From Blasia pusilla (lineage: Eukaryota > Marchantiophyta > Marchantiopsida > Blasiales): a stretch of 64,000 nt of DNA. The stretch covers positions 16,244,001 through 16,308,000 of the forward strand of contig CM114272.1 in the NCBI GenBank assembly GCA_050084515.1. Direction: 5' to 3'. Positions 43,001 through 55,020 of the stretch are shown in pieces. The translations under genes were made by a program, and so were the position numbers. The notes under the pieces are model-generated. The model was not told where the DNA came from, did no database searches, and saw only the letters and a list, made by a program, of their open reading frames with translations. Numbering within the stretch: position 1 is the first letter of the stretch; the number at the start of each line of letters is the position of its first letter.

Positions 43001-45724
43001 CAGATCCTTCATATCTGTAGCTACTCCTAACAATTCCTCTAGCTTCCTCCGCCTAGTACTCAAGACAACTACTTTGGAAACATATTGTGATAGAAGCCAT
43101 CGTTGCTTTATGAATTTGGAAGTTAAATTTGCAACGTGCTTTCTGTGATCTGTCTTGGTGAGACAATCCAACCGTATCCCCCCACTCGTATCTCTGGCTC
43201 CTCTTGGCACTAAAGCTTATGCTTCCGTGTGCACCGACCATGAAAATCATCCAATCACTTTACTGACTCACATTTACTACACGTTAGGTTCATAAACCCG
43301 CCACCATTGTAAGACAACCTTTCACATGGCTTGTGTCTAAAACAACCATGAATGGTCACTATAAACTCTAGAGTAGGATTGTAAACCTGTGCATAACAGG
43401 TTAACTCACAATCCCACAAGGCCCCTCCCTCTTGATCATCAAGAACAGCCTTGACATCCATCCGATCTCCTCTCCACTTTACCATTTCATCCCACAATCC
43501 CCAACAAAGCAAACTTAGTCCTGTATCTATTGCTGGATCTGACCCACCTTTCCTTGAAGAGCTCCCAACGTTGGACTTATCTCCTGTAAAGAACCTCAGG
43601 ATTGATCCATGTGATGGGTGTTGATCCCTAGTATCTGCTTTCCTTGGTCTTCCTCTCTTCCCATACCTCAATGCAATCTCCACAGAAGCCTCCTTGACCT
43701 CACAGGCATCCAAGTGATCCCGACTAACCATGTGTTGTCTTAAATTATGATCCAAATTCAGTTTCTTTGGGCACATGTCTGTATGCAACTTTCCACATAC
43801 CCTACACCTCACCTTAAATAGGTATGACATATTGGCATACTGAGGATCTGTGGGAGATGGTGTCACAAATAACACCTCCCTATCACCCCCAACATCCTCA
43901 TTCAATTGGGAGACAATCTCTAATCCTCTAGAGATGGCCTCACCATGATCAAAATGAGGTCTGTGAACAACATCAATAAGCTCCATCAATGATGTAGGCA
44001 ATTTTCTTCTCTTACAAAAGCTATCCTTGTGTTACGGGTTAACTAGATGCTTTGTCCTAAAGTTGCTAAAGCAATTTGCAATAGCTTTCACATTTTGGGA
44101 ATTCTCTCCATTCCCATAGTTCACTCTACACTTTAAACACTCTAGGTGTCCTCTGACATCTGTTCCATCATCCCATGTCCTGACCCTCCAATTGTGGTCT
44201 TTGTATCCATTCTTCTTAACCCACTTCCCTAATCTGATGAACTCATCATTCCAGCATTTTGCCGCTGGATCTGCCATCAACATTGACTCAAACAAGGCCC
44301 GAACAGAACCTTGGTTTGAGATATCAATTGAACCCATCGGATGTGCCTCAATTTCAGTATGGTTCTGAGACACATGAGCTGAACCTGCTACAATCTCGGC
44401 TATAGTAGACACGGTAGCTGCAGAAGATTGAGAGGACACTTGCGTTGTCTTCCCACAAGGGCCTACATGTCGCGACCCTCATGACCAAACAAGTGCCAAG
44501 CGGAACATCGGAACATTAGCGGGCTCACGCTAAGATGGTTTGCGCGTTGGAGTTGTCTCAAAGAGGAGACAAGAGACGAGACGCGAGTGAGAAGTCGCGT
44601 TTCAGATGTGATGGTCGCAACTCAGAAACCTGGACCAAACGCGGAATGAGACTTGAAAGAAGTCGAGTCTAGGAAGTGGGTTGCCAAAGGAAAGATCCGG
44701 ATTTGGAACGCCACTTGCGTTTGAGAGTTTCAGACTGTATTTATGGCCATAACTTTTAGCTCCAAGATGCGTTTGAAGAAAATCAGCGTGCGTTGGAAAG
44801 CTTATGGAGAGCCGGTTCAAACGCATTAAAGATCGCTGCAAATGCATAAGCAGCGACCGAGATACGACCCAAAAACGACTGTAAGTGGAGTCGGGTTGAG
44901 GGCCACAATGAAGGGCCCGAACCTCTTTTCCCAAAGGGGAGGGGTTATTGGAGAACCCCATAAGTACTAGTAAGGGGAAGGTCTCGAGAGTGCTTGGAAC
45001 CCAAACCCCACTTTGGGCGCCGAAGGCGGCTCAAGGGCATGGAACGGAACGCGAGTTTGGGCGTTGGTTGGAAAACCTGCACCAAGTCCATTGAGGCGAT
45101 TTTAGACATCCCTCTTGGATTTCACGCCGCGACTCAATTACTTGGGTCTCGGTTCAAAACTCACACGAGGACCGTTGAACAGTTGGGATCGCTAGGCGTG
45201 CAAGTGCCGTTTCAGATCCCTGGACTAACCAGGAAGTCTGTTCCAAGTCTTGAAGGACTTGCCATGTGTTGGGAGCTAGGAACTAAGGAAGGTTGAGCTT
45301 GATGAGACGCCGAGTTTAGGACTCGGTGGGTTGAACGCTTGATTGGCCAAACCCGACTAACGAGAGTGCGTGTTTGGATGCAGATCGGCGATGAGTTCGT
45401 GACCTACTGAACGCACGCTTCCGCAACACTAAAGATTGACGTTCAAGGAGAGTAGGGGCGCGACCCTACAGGTAAATTTTTAATGACACCTACTATACCA
45501 TCCAATTCCATTAGCAGAATTACCTTCTCTGCATTCCGATGCGTTCTACCAAGGAGCCTGAAGTCCCAGAAATCAAAATTAAATTCCACAATTGCAGAAC
45601 ATTTCAGACGCAGATCTGATTGTGTCTGCCCATCTAAGTAACCTAAGACACAAATAGGCTCATCATTCTCTCCTTCACCCCTCTTTTCAACCAATCTGAT
45701 ACTAGCTCTAGTAGAGGTCAACAT
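40079..45724 (-). CDS. Large unrecognised gene with zinc-finger-like motifs, possibly transposase-derived
   Basis: A chain of minus-strand open frames appears to form one long gene in several exons or shifted frames: 45724-45470, 44439-44032, 44001-43255, 43210-42779, 42212-41625, 41594-41337, 41082-40432 and 40450-40079. Features in order: a segment with ECLKCRVNYG...FRTKH (C-x2-C...H) and another with RCRVCGKLHTDMCPKK...LRQHMVSRDHLDAC, both BED-like; a basic GKRGRPRKA AT-hook-like motif; a helical region (LRLFLRNIVNGHRTGAF); and HLLGSDCCEIFFSKVGGMSGHEQNYDF. The last resembles the acidic C-terminal block of some transposases. It ends with a basic KSKKRRKKK stretch and a cysteine-containing tail. 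I do not know the family. A solo LTR (44468-45465) splits it, so this copy is probably dead. Confidence 0.5.
44468..45465. repeat. Solo LTR (998 bp) in the unrecognised gene
   Basis: Begins TGTCGCGACCCTCATGACC and ends GTAGGGGCGCGACC, flanked by the 5-bp duplication CTACA (44463-44467 and 45466-45470). It is nearly identical to 32501-33502 over its whole length, with small indels. Each copy has its own target duplication, so each is an independent insertion. Confidence 0.9.
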
Positions 45725-46181
45725 TGGAAACTATGGGGATACACACAGGAACCTCTTATACAAACCACAACAGAGAATACAACACCTCAGATCAGATCCA
45801 AAGCAATTCTTTGCGAGAGGTTATAGCATTTTGGACGCCATAGGAGTATACACATTGATGTCACCTCCTAATTTAAGATATTACATTTAAAGCCACCACG
45901 GGGCAAACATTTTCTTCTAAATCCTCAATCCTAAATCGCAAAATCTAGTGGCCAAACTTGCTAAATCAATTGACGTTAAAGTCTCGCTTGCATTTATTAC
46001 ACGAATAAAGGTTTAATCCCGAGTAGGTATAGACTGGCCCTCTGGAATTATATGACGACGGAAATACACAAGTCGCCACTCACCAAAAATTCCACATGCC
46101 ATTAACATCACAACCTTTATGTAGGTGTCTCTTGCCTCTTGGGGTTTGATCATAACACCAAGCACGGGGGCATCTACGACA

Positions 46182-46989
46182 CTACACTAAGTCATATATA
46201 CCCGCTTGATATATCTTGCACGCATCACAATAGTGACGCGAGCAGATGAGTGCATCATGAGCAACAAGAGGGCTTTGTATTGTGTGAGCCTCGAGGTGAG
46301 CCTGCGAGAGTCCTCCGACAAGCAAGCGGGTCTTCACACAACCCGGGTGATAAAAGGAATAACAATCCGGGTGAGCACACTTAATGAGTCGTGTCTCAAA
46401 CTCAGTATGCCCAACAACACAACCAACCAGCCCACAAGAGAAACAAATGGATCTGTCATCAATACATAGGTCACATACCCAAGGTCCACTCCAATCGTGA
46501 TTTCCAGGCAGCACAAGAGGGATGCACATCTTATCCTTGCCACTATTTGGGTTGGTGGGCATGCCACCTCCAATCCAATGAAAATGGTGACCACAAGCAC
46601 CATCACAAAATATAACATCATCTACCTCATTATAAGAAAAGAAGCATGGGGGATCCATCCGGTGATGCTCAACATATGATCTAATAGGGGAAAATTTGCC
46701 ATTGTGTATGTGTGTACGCAATTCTTATCCACGGCAGATAACAGTCACCCACGATGACTCTCTATGATGCGCAAAAAGGACCAGCAATCCACAAGTTGTA
46801 AAATCCAATGGCCTCCAATAGGGCAGTCACTTCCCTATGGTCTCCTTCAATACACCATGCACAAATAGAATGCCAGTATGTGCAATCAAATTTATACTGA
46901 CAAGTTTTGGTAACACCAAAACTTTTAAACACATTCACTAGCCTATATGCACAAACCCGGTTTAGTAACACACCATAATTGTGAACCAC
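46182..46989 (-). pseudogene. Tandem PHD-type zinc-finger fragment (EDM2/NSD-like)
   Basis: The 179-codon minus-strand frame 46721-46182 has a first finger VIFCDGACGHHFHW...WVCDLC and a second extended finger SICFSCGLVGC...LIKCAHPDCYSFYHPGCV...ALICSRHYCDACK. A PHD followed by an extended PHD with this spacing is typical of EDM2-like and NSD-type chromatin proteins, which read histone tails. A short upstream frame (46989-46762) with CAWCIEGDHREVTALLE may belong to it. No catalytic domain is nearby. It may be the remnant or an exon cluster of a host chromatin gene, or captured by a transposon. Confidence 0.55.
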
Positions 46990-47389
46990 ATTCAGAGCCT
47001 ACTTGATCACATAAGGCAATACTTAATGATTACAGTCTCTCTTGAAACTAAGGCTGGAAGCTCGGTTGCTGTTGGTGGGAGGGCTGAACTGAGGAGTTGA
47101 AGATGGAAAACGTTGTTTTGAAAAACATTCATAGAAGAATGGTCCGGGGACAAGACCAACATGCCCAAGACGCTTGAATTTTCATAGATACCATTACCAA
47201 AGTAGTGGAAAAATGATCACAACATAGCAGCACAGAGGTGCTGGTCTCTCTCTATTCACTGTATAGATGGGAGGGTGACAAGCTTCCTGGTTGAAACTTG
47301 GAAACTCCAGGGTCCATGGTTGTAGGGCTATGACACACACTACTTACTAAGTACAGTCTCTTGGTCTCTTGAAAAAATTTCTAACCACA

Positions 47390-47870
47390 CAAAGCAAAAA
47401 CATATGATGATATTGCTAAGTTGGATACAACATAACTGTTTATGTAATTCAGTAGCCTAAATTCTATGGCCAAAGAACATATGCTCATCTACACTAGAAT
47501 TGTTAAAAAAATCACAGCACACTGAGCAAATGTATATGTTGATATTGGTAAGCCTGGTAACATGAGAAGTTTTCAACACTTTCAGTAGCCTAGATTAATT
47601 GCCCAAAGCTGCTACACTCATTACCAATGTTTACTAGAGATCCCAATCAGACAAAGTAGATGGAACCAAGTTCATTAAAGCCTCTCTCTATCTACACTCT
47701 TCCCAGCCTCTTCTACACAAAATTCACAAGAGATAGAGCTGGAACAGATGCTGCTACTATTAAGTTGGTAACACCAGAAGTGTTCTCCACATTCACTAGC
47801 TTCCATTAGTGGCCCAAAGCTACTGAATTGATAACTAATGCAAGGCTATGACAACCCGTGTCTCTAATGA
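47390..47870. repeat. Degenerate ~150-bp tandem repeats
   Basis: Three diverged units share TTGGTAACA, a block like TTTTCAACACTTTCAGTAGCCT, and GGCCCAAAGCT, near 47450, 47560 and 47790. A related block (GGTAACACCAAAACTTTTAA, CATTCACTAGCCT) lies at about 46910-46955 within the zinc-finger region. No gene is seen between 46990 and 48030 otherwise. Confidence 0.6.
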
Positions 47871-48039
47871 GTAGAGATTTTCTTATGCAATACTCAAGAT
47901 ATTTCCTGAGTATTGCAAAACTCAATCAAAAGATACCTCATCTTTGTTAGTCAATACTTCACCCATCACTCAAGAATTAACATGCTCCACATCTGAGGAA
48001 CTACAACCAGATCAACCACTCTATCTGTTTATGATACAA

Positions 48040-49530
48040 ATATCATGTACAACTACTTTCCTAGATATTTCCAAACTTTGAATCCTTGATTATGGTTCAA
48101 ATTCTCATGTTTGTTGTCGAAGAGATTTTTTCTCTGATTTCCTTCCTAACTCTCTCATGCTCATTTCTGGTAAAGAAAAAGGCAAAATGTATGCTACAAT
48201 TACTGATCAAAGTTTAGGCAGAGGTTTTGCCAAGCAAGGCATGTACCTACTTGAATGTCAATCTTCTACTCCTCCAACAATTTTGCTAACCATAAGTTCA
48301 TCTAATCTCTAGCACAATTCTATGGGACACCTCAACAATTTGCATTTACTGCAACTACATCAACAAAAGATGGTTTGGTCAAAGTGACGATGACTGCGTC
48401 TGGTATGCTTGAGTATATCTGCCTGACCCGATTACTACTCTTTATTCCCCTGTGTGTTTAAATTATTTTCAATTAAATAGGTTCAAGATGTATCTGTATT
48501 ACTTCTCATTAACAAATCTCATGTTCTCACTACCATACATGTACAACTTTCAATGTCAACACTCAGTGAAGGGCTTGACTGGAGATAACTCTGAAGAATT
48601 GCAGTGATTCATAATACAGTGCATCCTACATGTTATCAGATTGGATCCCCAAGTGTAACATCACCTTCATGTACGTTTGAAAGTTCTCTCACTTTAGGCA
48701 TATCTTCTATAGTTTGATTACAGGAAGTGCTTCTATAGTTGGGTAAGTAAAAATCAATGCTACATCCTTCACAAGAACAAGTACGTCTCTTCTACATTCC
48801 AGAAGTTCAAAATCATGGTTGAAAGAGAAACTGGTCTCCATTGTGCTATTCTCAGAACATATGGAGTTGGTGAATACACAGCCTTTTCTTATACCAGAAG
48901 TTCTTCAAACTTTTGGTATTCTTCATCAACGCAGAGGAAGAGATTCTTCTATGCAAAATGGAACTGTAGAAAGACTCAACCGCACACTAAACCATAAGGC
49001 ATCTACATTCTGCGCAAGGATTCTCTCTATGGCTACATCCTTCAAAAGAATACATACGTCTCTTCTATATTCCACAAGTTCAAAATCATGGTTGAAAGAG
49101 AAACTGGTCTCCACTGTGCTATTCTCAGAACATATGGAGTTGGTAAATACACAGCCTTTTCTTATACCAGAAGTTCTTCAAACTTTTGGTATTCTTCATC
49201 AACGTACAAAAAGAGATTCTTCTATGCAGAATGGAACTGCAGAAAGACTCAACCGCACACTGAACCATAAGGCAAGATGTATTTGCTCTCATTCCAGCTA
49301 AGAGAAGAAGAAATTTGGATTCTACGGATGAAGAATGTATATTCCTTGGTTATCAAATTGGTTCTAGATGTTATAAAGTTTTCAATTCCAATACAAAACG
49401 TGTTTTTCTCAACAAAAATGTTGTCTTCAATGAACACACTCCTTTCTCCTTCTCTCATGTTTTTCATTCTACATATTATCCATTTTTTTATTCTATTCCA
49501 ATAGAAGACTCTACACCAATAACTATCATG
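48040..49530 (+). pseudogene. Ty1/copia fragment: protease end, GAG-pre-integrase, integrase
   Basis: Plus strand. The reading begins near 48100 with SNSHVCCRRDFFSDF (copia protease region) and continues with HNSMGHLNNLHLLQLHQQ (GAG-pre-integrase, about 48310). The integrase part reads ERETGLHCAILRT...GEYTAFS, FLQTFGILHQR and QNGTAERLNRTLNHKAR, the D-to-E part of the core, twice in tandem. The SH3-like integrase end is ECIFLGYQIGSRCYKVF and KNVVFNEHTPFS at 49330-49450. RT and LTRs are absent. Stops and the duplication make it inactive. Confidence 0.85.
48759..49275 (+). repeat. 273-bp tandem duplication in copia integrase
   Basis: GCTACATCCTTC at 48759 recurs at 49032. The second unit (49032 to about 49275) repeats the first with few changes (CAGAGGAAGAG versus TACAAAAAGAG). 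The close match shows a recent event compared with the rest of the fragment. Confidence 0.92.
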
Positions 49531-49806
49531 CTTTTCTTATGGTTCAAGGGGATTGCCCTTGTCCCGAACTTGAACTTGAGCCAGGTTCCCAAGCAAGGGG
49601 TTCCGTGCAAATAGTTCTTCAGTTCTGCCTTCTCAGGGTATACCGTCAAAAGATAGAGATTAGATATCTTCATGGCTTCCTCCGTGCTGTTCTACTGTGA
49701 GCGTTTGTCCACTTCCTTGGTTATGGTATCCACAAATGCTTTCTCATCTTGCTCCCACAATTCATGCCTTAATGGAAGCTCGGAGGCTTGCACAATCTCT
49801 GAAACA

Positions 49807-49926
<120 letters not shown>

Positions 49927-50154
49927 CCGAACTTACATTGTATAGTCACAAACTGCCATGAACAAAATAGAAGGCCCACGGGAGGAAGGAAAACCACCAG
50001 GAACAAAGGCCGGCCGTGGATGGGAGGTATGACAGTATGGGGAAGGGTTGCAAGGTTCCCAAAATAACCGCACGAAAGAACTCTACATCAAATTTGGAGC
50101 TAAGAAGCGAGGGGAAACGATCAGGCAAAATAAATTGCCTGATCTCCTAGCAAC

Positions 50155-50517
50155 AAATTGTAGCCTCGACTCTAGCTCGTGCCTTGACTCTGGACTCTAG
50201 CTCCCGCCTCAAGCCTCTACTCTAGCTCCCGCGCACGCCCTAAACTGCAGCTCCTGCGCGATTATCGACTATGGCTCCTGACTCAAAGGCGCGACTCCAA
50301 CTCGAGCCTCAATCCTTGACTCTAGCTCTTGCCTCAAGCCTCGACTTCAGCTTCGGCCGACCCCTATGCTCTTGTGCTTGGCACCCTCCCTTCTATGAGA
50401 CCGTTTGTCTCATGATCGGAAGCTTGCCCCGACTCCAACTTCGGCGCGACCCCTATGCTCTTGTGCTTGGCGCTCTCCCTTCTATGAGACCGTTTGTCTC
50501 ATGATCGGAAGCTTGCA
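50155..50517. repeat. Degenerate short repeats and an 86-bp tandem duplication
   Basis: From 50160 to 50360 a word like CTCGACTCTAGCTCCCGCCT recurs with variation. From about 50363 an 86-bp unit (CCCCTATGCTCTTGTGCTTG...GATCGGAAGCTTGC) is present twice, the second from 50449. No gene. Confidence 0.85.
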
Positions 50518-51007
50518 AAGTTACGGCCCTTGCTCTTTGTTCATGCGCAATTTGAGAGTGTCATCAACCTCTAAGATTTAGGGTTTATCATAAAAAAATA
50601 AAATAAAATATCATAGTTGGAAACAAAAATTACTTTAAACCTAACATCATAAGTAGGAAAAACTAAAATTTTAAGATTATTAACAAATAATTATGATAGA
50701 TAATAATAATATGATTATGGTATTTAACAGTTTTAAATCCCAAATAATAATCAATAGAAATTTAACTTCTATGATTTAAAAAATTAATTCAATATCTAAA
50801 CTAAAATTTTTTCTTAGAGAGAGAGAGAGAGAATCAACCAATGTACAAGTGACCCGAAAAGGGCCATATGACCCCGAATGTAATTATCGCAATCCATGTA
50901 ATCAGATAGAGAGAGAAACATAGACAAATACAAAGATTCTTAAACTGCAAGAGAGCACCTGGAGAGCGCACATTGAACGACGGCCAGCGACGCCACTATT
51001 GCCACTA
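50518..51007. other. AT-rich, no gene
   Basis: From 50590 to 50810 the sequence is very AT-rich with AATAATA and TTTAAA words. A short GA run is at about 50815-50833. Nothing coding is seen. Confidence 0.5.
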
Positions 51008-51248
51008 AGCACCTTCAAGAAGGCATCAACCAACCGGAACAACGAGAGAAGCAGATAAATTTATGCCGCGCAAGAGCTACAAACGAGAGGAATTTTTGTC
51101 GCGCAAGAGAGTGTAGAGCTCCAAACGAGCACCTTCAAGAAGGCAGCAACCAACCGGAACGACGAGAGAAGCATATAAATTTATGCCAAGCAAGAGCTAC
51201 AAACAAGAGGAATTTTTGCAGCGCAAGAGAGTGCAGAGCTCCAAACGA
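51008..51248. repeat. 120-bp tandem duplication
   Basis: GCACCTTCAAGAAGGCA occurs at 51009 and 51129. Both units continue through CAACCAACCGGAAC, AAATTTATGCC and AGAGGAATTTTTG to CAGAGCTCCAAACGAG. The units differ at a handful of bases. Confidence 0.9.
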
Positions 51249-51484
51249 GACTCCAATGCCCACGTCTGCGACTCTAATGCCCATGTCCGAGACTCCAAAG
51301 CCCGCCTCCGCATCCCAAGTTAGAACAATATGTTCGATCTACGGCTCAGTAGTGTGTTGTGAAAATACTAAAAAAAAAACATACTACTCTCCCTTTTAAA
51401 CACACGAATTTTCAACTAAATTTTTTTAGAAAACATAATGTGGCCAAAGCCACATACCTTGTCAATTCAAATTCAACATAAGTT

Positions 51485-52705
51485 AGGGTTCCAAAAATCA
51501 TCCTAAAAAAGGAAGCAATCCAAGCATAGGAAATCCTAGACTTCAAACGACCGTTCACGCATGAAAATCATAAACCCTAAAAATTGTCTCCCTTTTGGGT
51601 TTCGGTATGGAGGCCATAATGGCAGATCTGAACCGTCCAAGTTTGCAACACATTTATTTCAAACACATGTCCCAAGTTTCAACACCATCAAATGGTTGGA
51701 ACAAGACATACCTCAATGTGAACATGAAAATTAAACAAAGACTTGAAACTTTCCTACTAGAAGCCCTCCTCTTCCTTCTTAATCCCTCTTTTTGTCCCCT
51801 CCCCTTCAACTAGGGTTCCAAAAATCAGACAACCTTTCCCAAAGAGGCACTCCAAGCCTAGGAACATAGGGAAAAAATCAAAATTACAAATGAACTCCCA
51901 CGCTTGAAAATAAAAATCCTAAGCCCAAAAAATGATCTCGTATTTTTTGTTTAAGCTTGGAAGCCAAGATAGCAAATTTGAGCCGTTGAATTTTGCAAGG
52001 GATTTAATAGAAAGGTATGTGCCAAGTGACAACACTATCCAATGGTTGGAACAAAACATAACTCAATGACCATATAAAAATGAAACAAAGACTTGAAACT
52101 TTCTTAGTCAAAGCCCTCCTCTTACTTCTTGACCCCTCTTTTTGTCCCCTCCCCTTCAACCAGGGTTCCAAAAATCACACAACCTTTCCCAAAGAGGCAC
52201 TCCAAGCCCAGGAACATAGGGAAAAAATCAAAACTACAAATGAACGCCCACGCTTGAAAATAAAAATCCTAAACCCAAAAAATGGTCTTCTATTTTTTTT
52301 TTAGCATGGAAGCCAAGATAGCAAATTTGAGCCGTTGAAGTTTGCAAGGGATTTAATATAAAGGTATGTGCCAAGTGTCAACACCATCCAATGGTTGGAA
52401 CAAAACATAACTCAATAACAACATAAAGATGAAACAAAGACTTGGAACTTTCTTAGTCAAAGCCCTCCTCTTACTTCTTGACCCCTCTTTTTGTCTCCTC
52501 CCCTTCAAGCAGGGTTCCAAAAACCACACAAATTTTCTCAAAGGGGAACTCCAAGCTTGGGAAGACAGGGGAAAAAATCAAAACTTCAAATAAACTCCCA
52601 CACATGAAAAAAAAATCCTAAACCCAAAACATGGTCTTCGACTTTTTGTTCGAGCATGGAAGCCAAGATAGCAGATTTGAGCCGTTGAAGTTTGCAAGGG
52701 ACATT
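51485..52705. repeat. ~350-bp tandem repeat array, about 3.5 units
   Basis: Units share AGGGTTCCAAAAATCA, CCAAAGAGGCACTCCAAGCC, GAAGCCAAGATAGCAAATTT, TCCAATGGTTGGAACAA and AAGACTTGAAACTTTC. The last word begins at about 51739, 52089 and 52439, giving a 350-bp period. The first unit is the most diverged, and units 2 and 3 are closest to each other. No open frame is conserved across units, so it is a small satellite-like array rather than a gene family. Confidence 0.92.
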
Positions 52706-52819
52706 GTGTGTGGATTTGGGGCAATGGTGGGCCCACGTGACTTATTACAAAGTAGTGGGAGAGGTAGGTTCTTCAGGCCTAGGGTAAGGCGTTCATGGAG
52801 AGGTATGACGAGGTTGTTA

Positions 52820-53170
52820 TGGGGCCATTGACATTGGTATCCTTTGATTTTGTGGGAGTCTTCAAGAGGGATTCAAAAGATGGATATGGATAGGGTGGAA
52901 ATATTACCATCAAGGACAACAATATTATGGTTAGTTGTCGTGGAGGGAATTTTCAGTAGCGAGACTATGTCCCTATGCAAGACATAACTTCAATGACATT
53001 AAATCTCTCATCAAGGCACACTAGTTTGAGGATGCATGAGGCATTGCCATTAGATATTCTTTAATTATAGAGACATAATATATGGCATGGATTGGAGAGG
53101 GTAGAGAAGGAGAATGAGATGGATGAAACAAGGAAGCAAAAGGAGGCAGAGGTCCTCCTTTTGCAAGAAG
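52820..53170 (+). pseudogene. Diverged gypsy integrase C-terminus
   Basis: The reading NFQxRDYVPMQDITSMTLNL, RHTSLRMHEALPLDIL and RHNIWHGLERVEKENE aligns in order with the integrase end of copy 2 (HQGDYVYLQQTAP, RRTILRVLEVLPSDVLLL, GRDGMVW). It has stops and no PHD finger after it. It belongs to an older or different gypsy lineage. Confidence 0.45.
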
Positions 53171-54600
53171 GTTGAGATCCTCCATTTTTTCAAGAAGAGC
53201 GGGATATACCCTCTCTCTATAGGGACAAAGATAGATGGGCCCTATTTGGAGAATAAAGGATGGTCCATCACGAACCCAAAGGAGAGAGGGAAGGAATTCG
53301 TCTCTATTTCCCCCCATGTTTAGCCCTACTATTTAATGAGGAAATGAGTGGAGGGGAGGATATAATCAACACATGGAGAAAGATTGGGATGGATATTCTC
53401 CATTTTTCTAGAGAATAGAGGTACGAGAGGAGGGTAGATATTGCGATTGAGTTGGATTGATGGTACGCGGAAATGAGAGAGATGGAGAGACCCTATGTTC
53501 TTTTGAGAGAGGAGTTATAGAGTGGGAGGGGGATCCTCCATTTGTCCGTAGGAATGAAGATGGATTGGCCCTTTTTGGAGGGTTAGGGAAGGTTCCTCTA
53601 GCCCAATGCATTATATTGACATAAAAGTGATGTTAAAAATTATTAATAATAGGTGTTAAGGAATGTAAATTTCCTCATGTAAGCCACAAGGAATTAACGC
53701 CATGAACCTTTAGTGAAGTGTTATGCAGAAGACTAATAATCATGCTGCCCAAAAATTCAAAAGTTTTTTGTACCCTTGCTTTAATTTTTTTTTGGCCATG
53801 TGTTAATTATATCCTTTAACAAAAGAAGATAGTTAATATGCCCGTACTTGTGCACGAAAATGTGTTTTTAGTATAAATATATTTTTCATGTTCAAAATTT
53901 AAATAAAAAAATTATTTTTAAATTTTGAAGAGAGTAATAACATTTCACTCTTCTAAGTAATTCCACTTTGCAATTGAAATTTAAATAATACCCCAACCTC
54001 TTAAATAATTCAATCCTCCCATAAAAGTTTGAATAATACATACTCCTCCCCTTCTATTCCTCCCACCAAGATAACATATATTAATTAATTGAGTAGATGA
54101 TCATTCCTTTTTCCATTCGATTTTGCTTCATTTAGATTTTTTATTCATGAATTTAAATGGTGTCTCATTATGCATATGATCATCAATTATAATCTATATA
54201 ATTAAAAGAAGACGAAATTTGAAAAAACATGTGTCTTACGATTCTTACGATGTGTCACTTTGAGAAAGAAAATTAAATTAAAAAGAAATAATAAAAGAAA
54301 TAAAATATCATGGGACACTCGCGAGTCTCTATTAATAAAATATATCCCATAAATCGTAAAATAGAGATGAAGCTTTATATACAAAAATGGAAGCGTGGAT
54401 AAACACATGGCGAGCGTATAAATTCCACCAAACGAACTGTGGTATAGGGTGTGGGTTCTAGAGGTTCGACGGTCCAGTTTACTTTGGCGGGCTGGTTCCG
54501 CTCGGCTGCAGTCCCATTGGAGGGTTGGGTGGGATAGGTCAAAGCTAAGCGTCTCCATTCAAGTGACATGCCCAAGAGCTTTAGAATAATAGCAAGGAGA
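53171..54600. other. No recognised gene
   Basis: Bases 53150-53290 and 53490-53600 are diverged direct repeats (ATCCTCCATTT..., AAAGATGGAT-like, GGCCCTTTTTGGAG). From 53640 to 54380 the sequence is AT-rich. CpG becomes frequent from about 54400 (GGTTCGACGGTCC), which may mark a gene 5' end. Confidence 0.45.
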
Positions 54601-54627
54601 ACACTGAGAGAGCGTATTCCGGATTGA

Positions 54628-54840
54628 CGATGGTCTCCCCCGTCACGCAGATCTTCCGCTCTGGGATCAATCGCTTTTGCTGTTCGGTCCTATTCCCTAC
54701 TACATTTCGTGTCCCTTGGTATACGGCCTCGGTACTTTAACGACGGTGGCGCACGAAAAGATGAACAAGAGCGTGCCTTGGATATGGTCATGACGCTCCG
54801 ATATTTAGCGGTTTTTTGTTGTTTTCAGAGGTCTTCCAGT
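54628..54840 (+). other. Candidate first exon, unproven
   Basis: ATG at 54628 gives a 36-residue frame (MVSPVTQIFRSGINRF...) with Arg, Ser and hydrophobic residues like an organelle presequence. One base out of frame, the sequence continues open with RPRYFNDGGARKDEQERAL. The region is CpG-rich. The frame break and lack of a recognisable family make this a weak candidate for a host gene or pseudogene. Confidence 0.2.
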
Positions 54841-55020
54841 AGCGAGCTGCCCTTTTAAGCGGGCTCCGCGGAGTGGATTATGGATTCTTGAATCGAAATA
54901 GGTACGATGTGAGCTTTTGACTGCCCAACTGGACGCTGCAAGACCAGGGACGAGACATTTCACACGCGCAGATCCAGATTTCGTCCCCCTAAACGATGAA
55001 AAAGTTCTGACGGGCGAAAA

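Noticed and set aside
32501-45465. A single 13-kb LTR retrotransposon bounded by the two TGTCGCGACC LTRs
   Set aside because: Each LTR has its own different target duplication (ACCAA and CTACA). The left one lies inside a CACTA reading that continues past it, so they are two solo LTRs.
54628-54840. A mitochondrial protein gene
   Set aside because: The presequence-like start and the following charged part are in different frames and no family is recognised, so it is kept only as a weak candidate.
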